Shown here: in pieces, positions 12,267 through 24,881 of the stretch | Position numbering within the stretch: the first letter of the stretch is position 1 | How the letters are laid out: each line of letters starts with the position of its first letter | Assembly (NCBI RefSeq): GCF_000143535.2 | Contig: NC_037321.1 | Coordinates: 1,984,001 to 2,048,000, forward strand | DNA from: Botrytis cinerea B05.10 | Lineage: Eukaryota > Ascomycota > Leotiomycetes > Helotiales > Sclerotiniaceae | Length of the DNA: 64,000 nt | Direction of reading: 5' to 3' | The notes under the pieces: model-generated | Database searches by the model: none | Seen by the model: the letters and a program-made list of their open reading frames with translations, nothing else | What the model was told of the DNA's origin: nothing | Made by a program: the position numbers and the translations under genes

Positions 12267-13863
12267 ATGTCTTCAGGACCGGCTCACAGAGTTCAGTCAG
12301 CAGTGGTCGAGTATGGATTTCCTCAAGGGCATCTCGGTCATCTTACGACAGAGGAAGAAGCTGCGTTAAATAACTTCAAGGTGGTTTGCGCAGAAAAGGG
12401 TTTGTACAAGCCGGGAAATGGAAGTGACGAACCTGCATCACACGAAGATGCTACACTTTTGTACGTTTCCGTTCAAGATTCTTTCTTAGGCGCCTACTGA
12501 TGATCACCCTAGACGATTTCTCCGAGCCCGCCGGTTTATTGTAGTGGATGCCCTCAAACAATTTTCGGAGACAGAAGAATGGCGAAAAGAGAACGAATTA
12601 GATCAATTGTATGAAACTATCGACTTGGAGCATTACGAAGAGACCCGCAGACTGGTAAAACCCCCCTTCTCTACATTCATTGGCACCCCTCCTAATTTTC
12701 TTGATATAGTACCCGCAATGGATCGGACGACGCGATCGACGTGGTATTCCTGTATACGTATTCGAAGTATCATATTTGACTGGCAAGCGAATGTCTGCAT
12801 ATGAGAAATCCGCCGTGGATACACACACAAAATCCAAGCAAGATGGCAAAACCTCTGGAAAATTATTGCGGTTATTCGCTTTATACGAGAATCTGACGCG
12901 ATTTGTTATGCCATTATGTACAGCTCTTACCGATCGAGATCATCCTCGAACCCCGATCACACAAAGTAATAATATTGTTGATATTTCTGGAGTTGGGTTG
13001 AAACAATTTTGGAATCTGAGAGGGCATATGCAAGATGCAAGTACTTTGGCTACAGCTCATTACCCAGAGACTCTTGACCGCATTTTTGTAAGTTGCATAT
13101 GAGTTGCATTTGGAAATTTACTAACTTGCATTGTCAGATTATTGGTGCACCTAGTTTCTTTCCAACAGTTTGGGGTTGGATTAAAAAATGGTTTGACCCA
13201 ATTACAACATCTAAAATCTTCATTATCAGTCAAAACGATGTCAAGTCAACTTTAGAAGCCTTTATCGAGCCTAGAAATATTCCCAAGAAATATGGCGGTG
13301 AATTGGATTTCGAATTTGGAGATATGCCTACTTTGGATCCGGCATTAGAAGCAGTTACCACTTGGAATAACTCTGGCTCATTTCCAGCAGGACCCATGTA
13401 TTGGGTCAATACCAAAGATCGAGAATCTATTCAAGCAATCGCAGTTGGAAGTAGTGAAAAGAAGGAGAGAAGGGAAGAAGTTTGCACGGTTAAGAAAACT
13501 ATCAAAGATGATGATAATATGGGAACAATCGCCACAGATGCAACCACAGAAACTCCATTACCCGTTCAATCAGAAACTCTCGAAGTCCCTGGCGCAACAG
13601 CAACACCCGCAGTCATAAACACTACCAGCGGAACCGCTTCTCCTTTGAATCAAGGAATTCCAATAGATGACCTCGCGGTTGAAAATGGTGAACTCGTCTC
13701 TGGTTCAAGACCTGAGTTAGAGACCTTTCACACGGCTCAAGATGGATTAGCTAAATTATCCATCGCCAGTCCTCCAGCAGACGAAGTCCTCGTAAATGGA
13801 ACAACAGAATCTCCTCATACCACAACAACCGCAAATATATTAGATCCAAATCTCAACCATGAT

Positions 13864-13897
<34 letters not shown>

Positions 13898-14106
13898 TAG
13901 CAGCCGAAGCACCAGTAGCGGGAGAATTGTCAAAAGCAACAACTCAACAGGAAAGTATTCATGATGAGGTACCAGCATTACCTATGTCTCCTACTTCAGT
14001 GGCTGGTGGTTCCGAAACCTCGAGTACGCCGGGTGCGAGTGATAAAAAGGATAAGAGGAAGAGTCTTTTGGGAGGTTTGAAGGGAAAATTAACGGGTCAT
14101 CATTGA
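12267..14106 (+). CDS. sec14: Sec14-like phosphatidylinositol/phosphatidylcholine transfer protein
   Basis: Exons 12267-12460, 12513-12654, 12710-13087, 13138-14106, giving 560 aa. The N-terminal CRAL-TRIO-N helices include LRFLRARRF. The CRAL-TRIO lipid pocket starts at YPQWIGRRDRRGIPVYVFE and runs through NIVDISGVGLKQFW, HYPETLDRIFIIGAP and FIEPRNIPKKYGGELDFEFG, all classic Sec14 landmarks. Sec14 proteins exchange phosphatidylinositol and phosphatidylcholine to support Golgi phosphoinositide signalling. Yeast Sec14 is about 300 aa. This one adds roughly 200 residues rich in Ser/Thr/Ala/Glu, with an Ala-Gly dipeptide run (13865-13902) and a basic end (KKDKRKSLLGGLKGKLTGHH) that may bind membrane. 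The ATG at 12267 is the first that keeps the frame. Confidence 0.94.
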
Positions 14107-14844
14107 GTTTTGTTTTGAGCGGCGAGAGATTGGGATGAGGGGTAAAACAAGTAGCGAGGGAGAAAGCGGGGGGGGGGGGGGGTTATGATGGGATTTAGAG
14201 AGCGTGTTGAAATGATGGGATGGGAAGAAATGGATTGAGATCATGAGATGAGATGAGATGAGATGAGATACACGCGGAAAGTAGATACCTAATACCTAAT
14301 ACTTACACGTACGTACGTGGTTTGGAGTTGGGAGATATATTATTGTTATTGTTACTGATGTTGGGTGGTTGGTTTGCATGTGTGGTAAAGAAGTACAATA
14401 AGGTACCAGCGTTTTTTATTTAGTATTTGAGAGGGGGAGAGCTGAGCATTATATACACAGCACAGCAAAGAACAGCACAGCAAAGAACAGCACAGCACAG
14501 AGAGTTGAATACCAATTATATCACGGGTTTACATACACAGATCTTGAGGAGAAAAGGGAGAGAAGAATGAAATTATCATATTCTGCCATTCATAAATTGT
14601 GATTTTATTATTGGATATATCGTGATGCCGTGTCGTGATTGTATTTGTGGTCGCTTGCGTGGTTCGGTTCGTTGTAGTTCTGTACTTCGTAAAATCATAA
14701 TACCTCCCATTTTCCTTCATTTCCTTTCATTCCTTTACCTTCTATCCCGTCACTTAATTCCACTACCCCCATTGCATTTCCTTGCAACGCCTTGACTTGA
14801 TCCCCATCATATCTACCAGTCCCCCTTTTCTCTCTTGCCCATAA
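14107..14844. other. Convergent 3' gap with poly-G tract
   Basis: This separates the 3' ends of the Sec14-like gene (+) and the PI31 gene (-). It includes a G homopolymer at about 14168-14182, GAGAT and GCACA repeats and no gene. Terminators for both genes should lie here, but no signal is distinctive. Confidence 0.5.
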
Positions 14845-16049
14845 TCACATGAAATCCCCACTACCATACCCAGAAAAAGGATTGGGTGGTCTTCCACCTC
14901 CACCTCTTTGAGGTCCATCGCCTGGTCCCAAAGGATCGTATCTTGCACCTGGCGGAGCTTGCGGGTTGAATAATCCTCTACCACCCCCTGGTCTCTGTCC
15001 TTGTCCTGCAAATAAAGGATCATCGAATGTAGGATGCATACCTCCAATTCCACCTAGCCCCCCAGCTCCTACCCCTCCTGTAAAAGAACCGCGGAAAGGA
15101 TCATTGGGTCCTAGACCTGCAGGATGCAAATCATCGTGACCGATATTGAAAGGGGAACGATCTACCCGAGGATCAGAACGTCGAAGACGATTAAGATCCA
15201 ATTCATCATCGAAACCAGGAGGAGGAAAATCTCCGGCTGGGATGGGACGATTTGGTGGGGCGGCAAGGGGATCATTATATGGATATGGACGAGCTGGTAC
15301 TGGAAGACGTGGATCCATTGTGGCATTTGGTGCAGAATTTTGTCGAGCTTGCGCTTCTTCTCTTTCATCACGAACCCGGGAGGCTTCACTTGCGCCCTCG
15401 CCTGCGCCTTGTCGAGAATCTTCATATCCTTCTTTTTGTAAAGATGGAATGAGTCTTTGGATAATATTAATTTTGAAGAGGGAGGCGAGATCTGCGATTC
15501 TAGGAGGAGAGACAAATATTTCTTTCAACTTTGATTTGAGATTTGAACGATCTTCTTGGTCATTTGTGAAAGGAATCCGTAAAGGGAGAGCAGAGGAGGA
15601 AACGTAATCTTTGGCTGTGATTTCGAGACGGGTAATTTTCTCATCTCCGAGTCCTATTCCTCGAATTTCAGCCTTGCCACCTAGTCGGTCGATTTTGATG
15701 ACATATTTCATAGAGGATTGGGAATGAGCGTAGAGGAATGAATGGGATCCAAAGGAAGAATTCCATTTTGAGGATAATCTAGGAGCGAGTTGTGCGAGCT
15801 CGGCTTCTGGTGCGTTTGTCAATATTTGTACGTTAGACAAGGACTTATACTGGAAGACCAACCATTCTCTTTACCTTCTGCAAATCCGACGAGTCGAAAT
15901 CCAACTGCGATCATACATGCGTGGGAGAATAGGGCGATGGCTTCATATGAACTACTGATATCGGAATCGGTATCATCTTTTTGATGAGTAGGCAGAGCTT
16001 CTGCCATGTGATGCAGAATGGTATCTGGACTGAGTGGATTATTTGCCAT
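14845..16049 (-). CDS. PI31-type proteasome regulator (PSMF1 family)
   Basis: Exons 16049-15875 and 15806-14845, giving 378 aa. The N-terminal PI31 (FP-type) domain spans about residues 1-170 (ALFSHACMIAVGFRLVGFAEE, then KWNSSFGSHSFLYAHSQ). After a charged linker, the Pro/Gly-rich C-terminal half repeats DP-x-L/F blocks, including PPPGFDDELDLNRLRRSDP, PPGARYDPLGPGD and a terminal NPFSGYGSGDFM. This is the arrangement of human PI31, whose HbYX-like disordered tail contacts the 20S proteasome and modulates its activity and assembly. The intron splits codon 59, and the acceptor CACCAG joins GAA G to AA. It is divergent from the TRP channel gene across 553 bp. Confidence 0.92.
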
Positions 16050-16602
16050 TTTGGCGGATGAGATTGTGTTGATTGCTTGAGATGATTTTGATGTATTGAT
16101 GTATTGATGTCTCTTGATATTGAGGAAGGATGTGATGTATTGAAACTTTCAAGTAAAGAGTGATAGATACAAACGAATTTAATTGTCTGAGAAATCAAAC
16201 GGAATGCGGGGGGTGCATGGCGAAGTCAAGCTACTGCCTGGAGCTATCAACCCATGGCATGTTTAGTGACGTTGGAGTGGCGGCATACCCCGTCACAGTC
16301 CACTTTATCCCACAGCGCAGTCTGCTCAGGCTGTCAGGGTCACCAAATACCAAAATACCCCTGCAATTATTTTGGCAGCTTTAGTTAATCAGAACTACAT
16401 TGTACAGGCAGGGCCTAGAACATGTAAAACTTCAACGACGCCAGTAACATCCTCGCTCGTACAACTTTCTTCAATGGATGACAACAGCGTCGAATGATCT
16501 TCGCATTGTTTCCGACCCAAGAGACCTCTACATCAATTGCTCTTTGGGCTGTTCAATTGAGGTTCGAGCTCACTCTTTTACCGCCCATCTTCACAAGACA
16601 GG
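16050..16602. promoter_or_regulatory. Divergent promoter of the PI31 and TRP channel genes
   Basis: 553 bp lie between the two start codons. No coding potential is seen. It must hold both promoters unless 5' exons exist. Confidence 0.5.
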
Positions 16603-19273
16603 ATGGAGTCAACTGAGTCTCTATTTGAGGGACAGAAATTGGTGAAGCTGCCAACGATTGTTCACGATGACCCTTTTGTCAAAGTGGTAAAGACTTTATC
16701 AATGTATGTGCGCTGAGAGCTGGCTTGCCATAATATCCATCTAACGTGTACTGCCACCAGATACTTTGTTAATGAAATTGTCCTTCCTTCAACCTTTGAA
16801 CAACTACGAACTACATCTGCGGGAAACAAGATTCGAATACTAGTTGAGCATCTTGTCGAAAATGTTACCAATCCTGCCATTATCAATGCAATCTTGTCAG
16901 TAGCACATCATAATCCGCGAATGCATCAATAACTGACACACGACAGGACGTTGAAATGGCATTTCTCTGCTCTCGATTCAGAATCCGGAATCAATGAAAC
17001 TCGAGCAAGCGCATGTGAAATAGTGGCATGGAGATTTCTAAGTCGTATTTCGGAGAGAGATGCTGTCGATTTTTGCTTGTACGAACTACCTTCACCTACT
17101 CTTCAACGATCAACAGATGGTGCAGCAGAACCAGAAGAAATACAAGCTACGGAACATTCGACTTTATTGCCACAATTCAGAGAACGGGATTCGCCTCCCG
17201 GTACAAGACCACCCAGTCAGAATAAAAAGACTGAACTCTTGCGGTCTATTTCACATATGGGATCATTCTTCACTCATGATGACATGGATGATGATGAGGA
17301 TGATCCAACATCTTCGTTCACAGGATTGAATGCTCTTGAGATTGCGGCGGTAGCTGATTGTAAGAAGTTTCTCAGTCAAAGAATTGTTCAAAAAATTATA
17401 ACCGGTATTTGGAAAGGAGATATAACATTTTGGGAAAGCTTGAGTGAGCATACCCAAAAGAAAGCTCAATTTTATAATAGGAAGAAATCCGATCCTTTTT
17501 CGAGATTGAGAGTCCCTAGATATATCAAAGCTTTTGAAGTCTTATTCTTTGCTTCTTTCTTATTTCTATACTATGCAGTTCTTATTGAACGGAATCCGTA
17601 AGTCCTTGTGTCCTATTGTCCTATCTGCCTCTCCAATCTCTGACAATTTGAAGACATCACATCACCCCGCTTGAAATTGTTCTCTATGTATGGTTTGCTG
17701 CTTTTGCATATGATGAACTCGGAGAGTTTATAGATGCAGGCTCGATATTCTATGGAGTTGATATATGGAACTCTTGTGATTTGATGATTATCTTGATAGG
17801 GGCTGCTTTTCTACTCACTCGTTGGTACTCCTTCATCAAATATCTGGAAAACATCTAACATTACCTAGGTGTGATTGGTTTGACGAAGGATAGTGACAAG
17901 ATTATCGACATGGCTTTTGATATACTGTCACTGGAAGCATTATTCATGGTTCCAAGGTTAGTTAGTATAATCGCAGGCCCACAAGCCCCCCCTCTTAGCT
18001 ACCCACTCACAACCTCCAACCTCCAGTCCCTTATTCTAGAGAACCTACTCCCTCTAGAGTAGATAGAAAGTGGGTGGGGGTGCTAAGTGGAGGCTAGTGG
18101 GGCCTGTAGGCCTGCGATTAGTGATGTATTTTTTGGAAAACAGGACTAACACATTACTTCAGAATATGTTCACTTCTTAGTCTCCATCCATACTTCGGTT
18201 TATTGATCCCTTCCCTAAAGGCCATGGCGATTGACTTTCTGAAATTTATGCTGGTGGTTTTAATATTATACCTGGGGTTTTTAACAACCTTCACCCTCCT
18301 CGCCCGCGATTCATTCACCTTAGGCGAGATGTCTTGGGTTCTTATCAAAGTATTCTTCGGATCCTCATACCTTGGCTTCGATATAATGAATCAAATCTCT
18401 CCACAATTTGGTCCTCCACTCATGCTCATTTTCGTCTGTATGACTAATATTCTTCTCATTACATCCTTGATTAGTATTCTGAGTGATACTTTTTCAAAAA
18501 AAGTCCATTGTGGAAGAGAAGAATATTTGTTTGTGTACTCGGTATATGTTCTTGAAGCATCAACCTCGAACAGACTTACACACTTTTACCCACCACTCAA
18601 TCTCATCCCTCTCATTCTCATTAGACCTCTTAGACTCTTCATGAGTTCTTCTACACTACGCAGGACTCGAATAGGGCTATTAAAAGCAACACATGCGCCA
18701 TTTGTACTCGCAATTAAGATCTTCGAAGGTGTTAATGAACATATACAAGACCCATCATCATTTCCTCGTACACCAGTTGCTACAGGACCATCTACACCTC
18801 ACAGTGGAGCTAATGGAACCAATTCTTTTGGAACGACAAGTATGAGTGGAGAACCAGCATATAAAGGAAAAGCGAAGAAGAAATTCTTGACTAGTAGGAC
18901 GGGTACAAATCAATCGTTACATTTTTTGGATGGACCGGGTATTGGAGCTGGAGAGGCAAGTCCACTTGTTAGTGGGAAGTGGGAGGGGGGTATCAGGGGG
19001 AGGAGAGAGGGATGTTCTTCTAATATGGGTAATGGTGGACGTATGAATGGTAAAGGAAATGGAAAAAATAATAAGAAATTGGCATTCGAGGGAGAAGATA
19101 GTGGGTTAGGACAAGAGGATGATGATACAGCACAGAGAACAGGAGAAGAAGAGAGAATAAGCGAGAGAGAAAGAAGATTAGAAAATAAAGTTGATGAATT
19201 GGGAAAGAAGATAGAGGAATTAACTAGGTTGTTTATGGCGGATAAAGGATTGGGTGGGGATGATGAGATGTAA
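16603..19273 (+). CDS. yvc1: Yvc1-like vacuolar TRP calcium channel
   Basis: Exons 16603-16703, 16761-16895, 16947-17597, 17654-17820, 17869-17956, 18163-19273, giving 750 aa. TRPY proteins release Ca2+ from the vacuole on membrane stretch or osmotic shock. A cytosolic N-terminal part ends at RVPRYIKAFEVLFFASFLFLYYAVLI (first membrane span). More spans follow (LEIVLYVWFAAFAY, DLMIILIGAAFLLTR, FMLVVLILYLGFLTTFTLL), then the pore segment MSWVLIKVFFGSSYLGFD and the last helix MLIFVCMTNILLITSLISI. The family-typical REEYLFVYSVYVLEASTSNRL comes next. The C-terminus is acidic with a coiled coil (ENKVDELGKKIEELTRLF). The fifth intron is 206 nt because a 149-bp MITE sits in it. The donor of intron 4 is the less usual GTTGGT. 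Confidence 0.92.
17970..18118. mobile_element. MITE-like inverted-repeat element, TA-flanked, inside an intron
   Basis: The left end ATCGCAGGCCCACAAGCCCC pairs with the right end (reverse complement ATCGCAGGCCTACAGGCCCC), 18 of 20 matching. The element is flanked by TA on both sides (17968-17969, 18119-18120), the target duplication of Tc1/mariner-type elements. At 149 bp with no coding capacity it is non-autonomous. Removing the element and one TA leaves a 55-nt intron, the normal size here. Confidence 0.82.
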
Positions 19274-20452
19274 ATAGATAGATAAATGGATAGATACACA
19301 GGTCGAGATGGTGGCTAGCTTTGGTAGGGAGGGTGGAGGGTGGAGGGTGTGCATAGCGGGGTTTGTATAATATCCAAGGAGATGTTTATAGATTGTATAA
19401 ATGAAAGAAATAATTGATTTATAATTAAAAAAAAAAAAAAAGTTTTGGAAGTTTTGAAAGTTCGAAAAGTTCAAAGACAGAATCTCACCAACTTATCATT
19501 ACTAGAATTTCGAAATCTACAAAATCTAGAATTCAGAAAAGAAAAAGAAAAAGAAAAAGGAAAGGATAAGAAAAGAAGAAGAAAAGAAACTTCAATTTCT
19601 TAGAGATATTTAATCACTATCTAATCAGTCTCACGCGAATCATTCATCTATAGTCAGATTTATTTTTACACCCGCGAGATTTTCAAGGTGATGTGATGTG
19701 ATGTGATGGGAATGTGATGTCATGTAATGTAATGTAACTCAAAAGAGGGGTGCTTAGAAACTGAGAAAGTAGGTAGAGTGGTTGATTTATTATATAGTTA
19801 GTTAGGTACTTACTCTGTGTGGGATGAATGGATGGATGAATGAATGAATGAATGAATGAATGAATGGATGAAGTATGTTAATATATATGCGCATATAATA
19901 TAATATAATATAATGCAATACAATACAATATATCACGAAGATTGATTGAGCTTCCTCATAGTATCAGATGTTTGAATAATTTGGGATTTTTTAATATATC
20001 ATGTGCAATATAGCAAGCTTGTTACATAGCTAGCTAATGAATAAATAAATGAATAAATAAATAGGTGGGTAGGTAGGTAGATGGAAAGAAAGAAAATCGG
20101 AGGGAAAATCGCAATTGCAAAGGGATGGGATATCTATCTATGGATTGTATGTATGTAACTTTTGGTGTTGCGAGTTTGCTGTGTTTATCTTCGTTCTTGG
20201 ATGAGGAACGGACGGACTGGCTGGCTGGCTGGCTGGCTTTCTGCCTTTGTGATTGGAGAATTTTCTTTGCGCTTTTTTTTTTCTTTTTCTTTTTTTCCTT
20301 CTTTCTTTCCGATGATGGATGATGAGTGATGCATGATGTATGATGTGGGAATTTTATGGTATTGCTCTGTATCGCTGGGCATCGATATCTCAATTCCACA
20401 TCCACTCCAGCATATTCATTCCCCTATCCTTCTTCCCCTACCCTTCTTCCCC
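19274..20452. other. Convergent 3' gap with simple repeats
   Basis: This lies between the 3' ends of the TRP channel (+) and the monooxygenase (-). It contains GATAGATAAATGG-like repeats, an A-run near 19427-19440, a (TGAA)n tract at about 19835-19865, TATAA repeats near 19898-19930 and CTGG repeats near 20216-20238. No gene is seen. Confidence 0.5.
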
Positions 20453-22115
20453 TCACAAAATTCCCACCAAAACCCCCAATAACCTCAGCACCCACGGCAA
20501 CGCAGCCCCCAAACCACTCAAATTCCAAAGTCCAAATGCATTCGTCTTGCACACTCCCACTTTTCCCCACTTCACCACTCGTTTTTCCCACTCGCCTAGC
20601 GATAACTTGCCGGTAAATACTTTCTCTAGCTCTAATGCTTGCATGGCGCTTTGCGTCGTGCTGAGCGCCATGTGTGGTCGCATGAGATTTAGCGCTTCGC
20701 CGGTTATTAGGACTCTGTTGTCGAAACCGGGGAGTAGCGCGCATGGTAGTGCGGAATCGTTAATGGCGGTTATGAAGGGAGAAGGCGTTTTGGAAATGAT
20801 TTCTGCGAAGGGGGCGCACATGATGGATTGGGAGAGAGTGAGGTAGGGGGTCCAGGCTGTGGGGTTCATGAGGCCGGCGGGGAGGGTGGTGCGGTGGAGG
20901 AGTCCGGTCGTGTCGGTCATGAGGGAGGTGAGGGAGGGGGAGGAGGAATCGATGGGGTGGTACCATACCCAGTTGTAGCGACGGGAACCGGGGGCGAGGG
21001 AGCCGTTTGGACCGGGGATGATGTATCTGACTTTTTGTTAGTTTGGGGTTTGAGATTTAAGAATTGGGAATTGAGAATTGAGAATTGGGGATTGGGAATT
21101 GGCCCTGAGATTGAGATTGGGAATTGTGGAGAGTCGAGGAGTGAGAAAAATAGGGAGAGAATTGAATAACAAGAAAGAAAAATAAGACGTACAAAAGTAT
21201 ATATCCTCCCCTGTAAGAAAAATACGTCAAACTAGGATCAAAAATCTTCTTCGTCTCTTCCGAAACCTCTGATTCCAAGACAGTTCCTCGAAAGGCTACA
21301 TAGCCTGCATATTCTCTCTTGACATCTGGAAAGTATTTTGCTCTCAGAGAGGAATTTGCTCCGTCGGCTAGAATTACCATGTCGGCTTTCATTTTGACTT
21401 CTTTGTTTGCTTCATTCTTATCCTCGTAGGTTATCTCAACGCCGCCCTCGGAAAGTTTGGTGAGAGATGTAACATTCATTCCAGTCAAGAATTCACGTTT
21501 TCCTTTTCCCTTTCCTTTTCCTTGATCTTCTTCTTCTTCTTCTTCATCGTCATCCTTCCCTTCTTCCGATTCAGGAACCACTACTTCCCCATCACAAAAT
21601 TCACTCTTCAAACCATCAAAATTCCGTCTCAGACGATAGTAAATCACGCTCCAACTCGTCATCTTCAATTCCCTCTTCATCTCTCTCTTCACACTGGCAT
21701 CTTTATTTAAAAATTGCACCGTGGGAGAATGGATCGACCAGGGTTCTGCAACGCGGTCGTGGGATTTCATGAAGAGTTCGAATTCGGGCCAGGTGGTGAT
21801 GCCGGCGGCGAGATCGGGACGTAGAGAGGAGCTGTGTCGTTCGAGGATGGTGAGGGTGTGGGGGGTGGGGAGGTGGGAGAGCATGGTGCCGTGCATGAGG
21901 CCGGTGCTGGAGCCGCCGATCTTTGGGTTTGGAGGAGGAGGTTAGTGCGGAGGGGGTTACGGTGGAGGAATATAGCGGGAGGGGGTGGAGTGGAGTGGAA
22001 GAGGGAAAATCGATAGATGATGGGATTGGGATTGGGATTGGGATTGGATGTTGGGTAATGGATGAATGGGTGGAATACTTACAATGACGATATGCATTGG
22101 TTTTGAGAAATCCAT
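20453..22115 (-). CDS. FAD-dependent monooxygenase (2,6-dihydroxypyridine hydroxylase-like)
   Basis: Exons 22115-22083, 21920-21193, 21026-20453, giving 444 aa. The spliced start MDFSKPMHIVIIGGSSTGLMHG forms the Rossmann GxSxxG FAD-binding loop; the intron falls exactly between VI and IGG. Further class A flavin hydroxylase marks are MVILADGANSSLRAKYFP (DG motif) and LITGEALNLMRPHMALST near residue 370. In the latter the usual GDA motif reads GEA. The substrate is not predictable; the closest remembered type is dihydroxypyridine or 6-hydroxynicotinate hydroxylases. An acidic/basic low-complexity insert (DDDEEEEEEDQGKGKGKGK) lies at about residues 120-150, between conserved strands, presumably as a surface loop. 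No signal peptide or membrane span. Confidence 0.85.
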
Positions 22116-23678
22116 CTTGTCGATGTATGAAGAGAGTGATATCACCAATGTGAAACTGAAGTATGAATTTTGAAGATGTCTGACGAGATCAAATAATTAG
22201 AGGTAGCTATCAGCTATCAGCAACCTCTTGATCCTTATCTCCAAGATAGATCACGTTCTTCTTTTTCTTTCCCGTGAGAACGTCGCCGCGACAAATAAAT
22301 TCGTAGTAGAGTATCTCAATGCCCCTTCAAAAGATCGATAGTTGAGATATCTCAGAAATCAAATCGGAAGAAGCTATGGAAGAGTTGTGAAAAAATTTAC
22401 TATTCACTTCAGAGAAAAGAATGATGAGATAGATTAACGTCCCTTGGAAAAGTGGAGAGCTTCATGTATTGCTGCGGCACGGCATTGCATTCCACAGTTC
22501 CTTTGGGGAGAGCACCTCCTAGTACCCGGAGACGAATTGGATGGTGATTGGAAGACGGTAGATGGCAACGCGGCAGACATGGCGTGGATGATGATATTTC
22601 CGATTTGACCGAATTGCTCCTACGTGGGATGAGGTATGTACTGCGTAGGGAGGGAGGAAATGTAACAATAAAGCAGTGATGAATAATAACTACTACCTCG
22701 TATCATCTGTCGCCTCTTGGCGTGTGATGGGAGTGGCTTGGAGGATTCTAGGGATGGAGATCCTATTAGTCAGTTTTTCTCTCGTCGTTATACATGTATG
22801 TCATTGGAGCGAAGGGAAGCAGAGATGATGTGAGCGTTGTCAAACCATGTCGTCGGTAACACCATATAGGTGTATGATAAGAACATATCACATCCGGATA
22901 CTCTGTTCTGCACCCTCTGCTCTGTATCCTCTGTTCTGTATCCTCGACTCTGTATATGCTTTCCATGCATATCGTATGTCAACCCACGATAATTCACGAT
23001 CCGCTCACCGGGCAGTGGTCCTACCCTCCATACATAACATATCACATCCATCAGAGGTCTAGAGTGGAGGGTGGGTATGGTCGTATGGACTAGACGTTTA
23101 AGTGATGCCTACTCCATTCGTTACTCAAAGTGACAATTGAGAGAACGTAATTGGAGATCTGCAGTGTCCAAAATGGATATCGACTGGGTATATATGTAAT
23201 CTCAACCAAGCTACTCCACATATAATCCAATATTCAATTCTCAGATGATCCGTCGCAGAAAATCCCCTCCCTCCAATTCCCGGGTGAAATGAAAAAATAA
23301 AATGCTTGGATATATATGTGACCGTGATCAGCCTATCAATTTCCATTTTTTCTTCTCCGCCAACAACTATTCCTGTGATTCAACAAGGAATGCAACATCC
23401 ATCTGTTGTACAGACTCCGCTAATCCTTACTGACATACATACATCCATCGTGCATTTCCCACTTGTACTTGTACCTGCCTGTTCGTGAGCGGCTGATGAT
23501 AAATTGTGTGGTACACGCCTTGATATGGAAATGATAAGATGTTGGACCATCCATCTATCCATCTATCCATCCATCCATCCACCTTTCTGTAGAAATATTC
23601 TCATGGGGGGTTGGTTCATCTTATCCATCGTTAATAATTATCTTGCTCCAGCTCCAGCTCCATGAATGAAAAATAGTC
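22116..23678. promoter_or_regulatory. Divergent intergenic region
   Basis: 1.56 kb between the start codons of the monooxygenase (-) and the rhodopsin-like gene (+). A run of imperfect CTCTGTATCC/CTCTGTTCTG repeats occurs at about 22908-22955 and CCATC repeats near 23550-23582. No supported gene. Confidence 0.45.
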
Positions 23679-24881
23679 ATGCAAAATGAAACTTCTCAAC
23701 ATACAACGACTGCTGCTCTGGTCGTTACCATACTAGCAGCCATCACTGTCGCTCTTCGATTTTGGACACGAAGATTAACGAAAGCGGGCGTTGCGGCAGA
23801 TGATTGGTGGATTTTGATTGGCCTCTTATTGTTGATTGTTACGGGTAGTCTTCTTCTCTATGGTATGTAATAGAATATTCATAATATCAGCATATCAGCA
23901 TATCCATAATCAATCTTCATAGGCGTGAAATCGGATCCAAGCGGCGGCGAGACTATCGATCGCGATTCTCCTACCTTCGATTATAAACCTCATGTCACAT
24001 ATCTTATAATGTCATGGGTGTGCGCCATTCTTTATTTTTCAGTCGTGACGGCTATTAAAATCTCAATTCTTCTCATGTACCGTCGGATATTCTCCTCGAG
24101 TTTAGTACGGTCGTTTTGGGTCTTTATGGGTGTGATTATCGTATGGTGGTTCGTTGGTACCATCGCAGCATGTATCAGTTGTGTTCCGGCAAGCAGATTT
24201 TGGATTGGACCTTCTGCTGGTGGATGGTGTTTTAATTTCAACATCTATTGGATGATTATGGGTTTGTTTGAGATTTTGATTGATATTGGTATTTTGATTT
24301 TGCCAGTCGGTGTGGTGATTGGGCTTCAAATGCCTAATTCTCAGAAAGTATTGGTGGCAGGTATCTTCCTACTGGGAAGTTTGTATGTGTGCCCTACATT
24401 CTCCTTCCGCCTCAGTCCATGCTAACACTGTCAAAGTGTCATCATAACCGGCATTGTACGAGTCGTTCTTGGATATGCTCCTGGTAGTCAAAATGTCGAT
24501 TTTCCACGAGCAGAACTCTGGTCAGCGGTTCACGTTGGAATGGCAATCGTGTGCGCTTGTCTCCCAAACTTCCGTCCACTCTTGAATCGCATCACTGCAT
24601 CAGCTCGCCGTCTATATGGATCTGCCATAACGAGTGATAGAGATCCCGATGCAACTGGTTCCAGTGGAAGTCGGAGTGCGGCATCGAAAAATAAAACTGC
24701 AGTAGAACTGATGACATTGAGTCACATTCGACGTCGCGGAGCAAATGAGTTGGAGGATAGAAATGCAGATACTAGGGGGTTGACTATGACTGAGAGTGGA
24801 GACTTACACTCACTCCATCATGCAGAATTGGGTGGAGGGGGAATAGATGAAAATAGACCCAGAGAGTTACATGGCGGATGA
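23679..24881 (+). CDS. Rhodopsin-like seven-helix integral membrane protein (PTH11/SAT4-type)
   Basis: Exons 23679-23862, 23923-24382, 24437-24881, giving 362 aa. This is the fungal rhodopsin-domain family (also called SAT4/PTH11-like), thought to include surface sensors; no ligand can be inferred. Hydrophobic segments are visible at about residues 12-30, 41-62, 93-112, 128-150, 172-196, 209-225 and 245-262. Family marks are RFWTRRLTKAGVAADDWWIL near the start, KISILLMYRRIF in the third segment, and the helix-7 region AELWSAVHVGMAIVCACLPNFRPLL. The hydrophilic Ser/Arg-rich tail from about 270 is the presumed cytosolic end. No lysine typical of retinal binding is evident, so it is probably not a photoreceptor. 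Confidence 0.88.
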
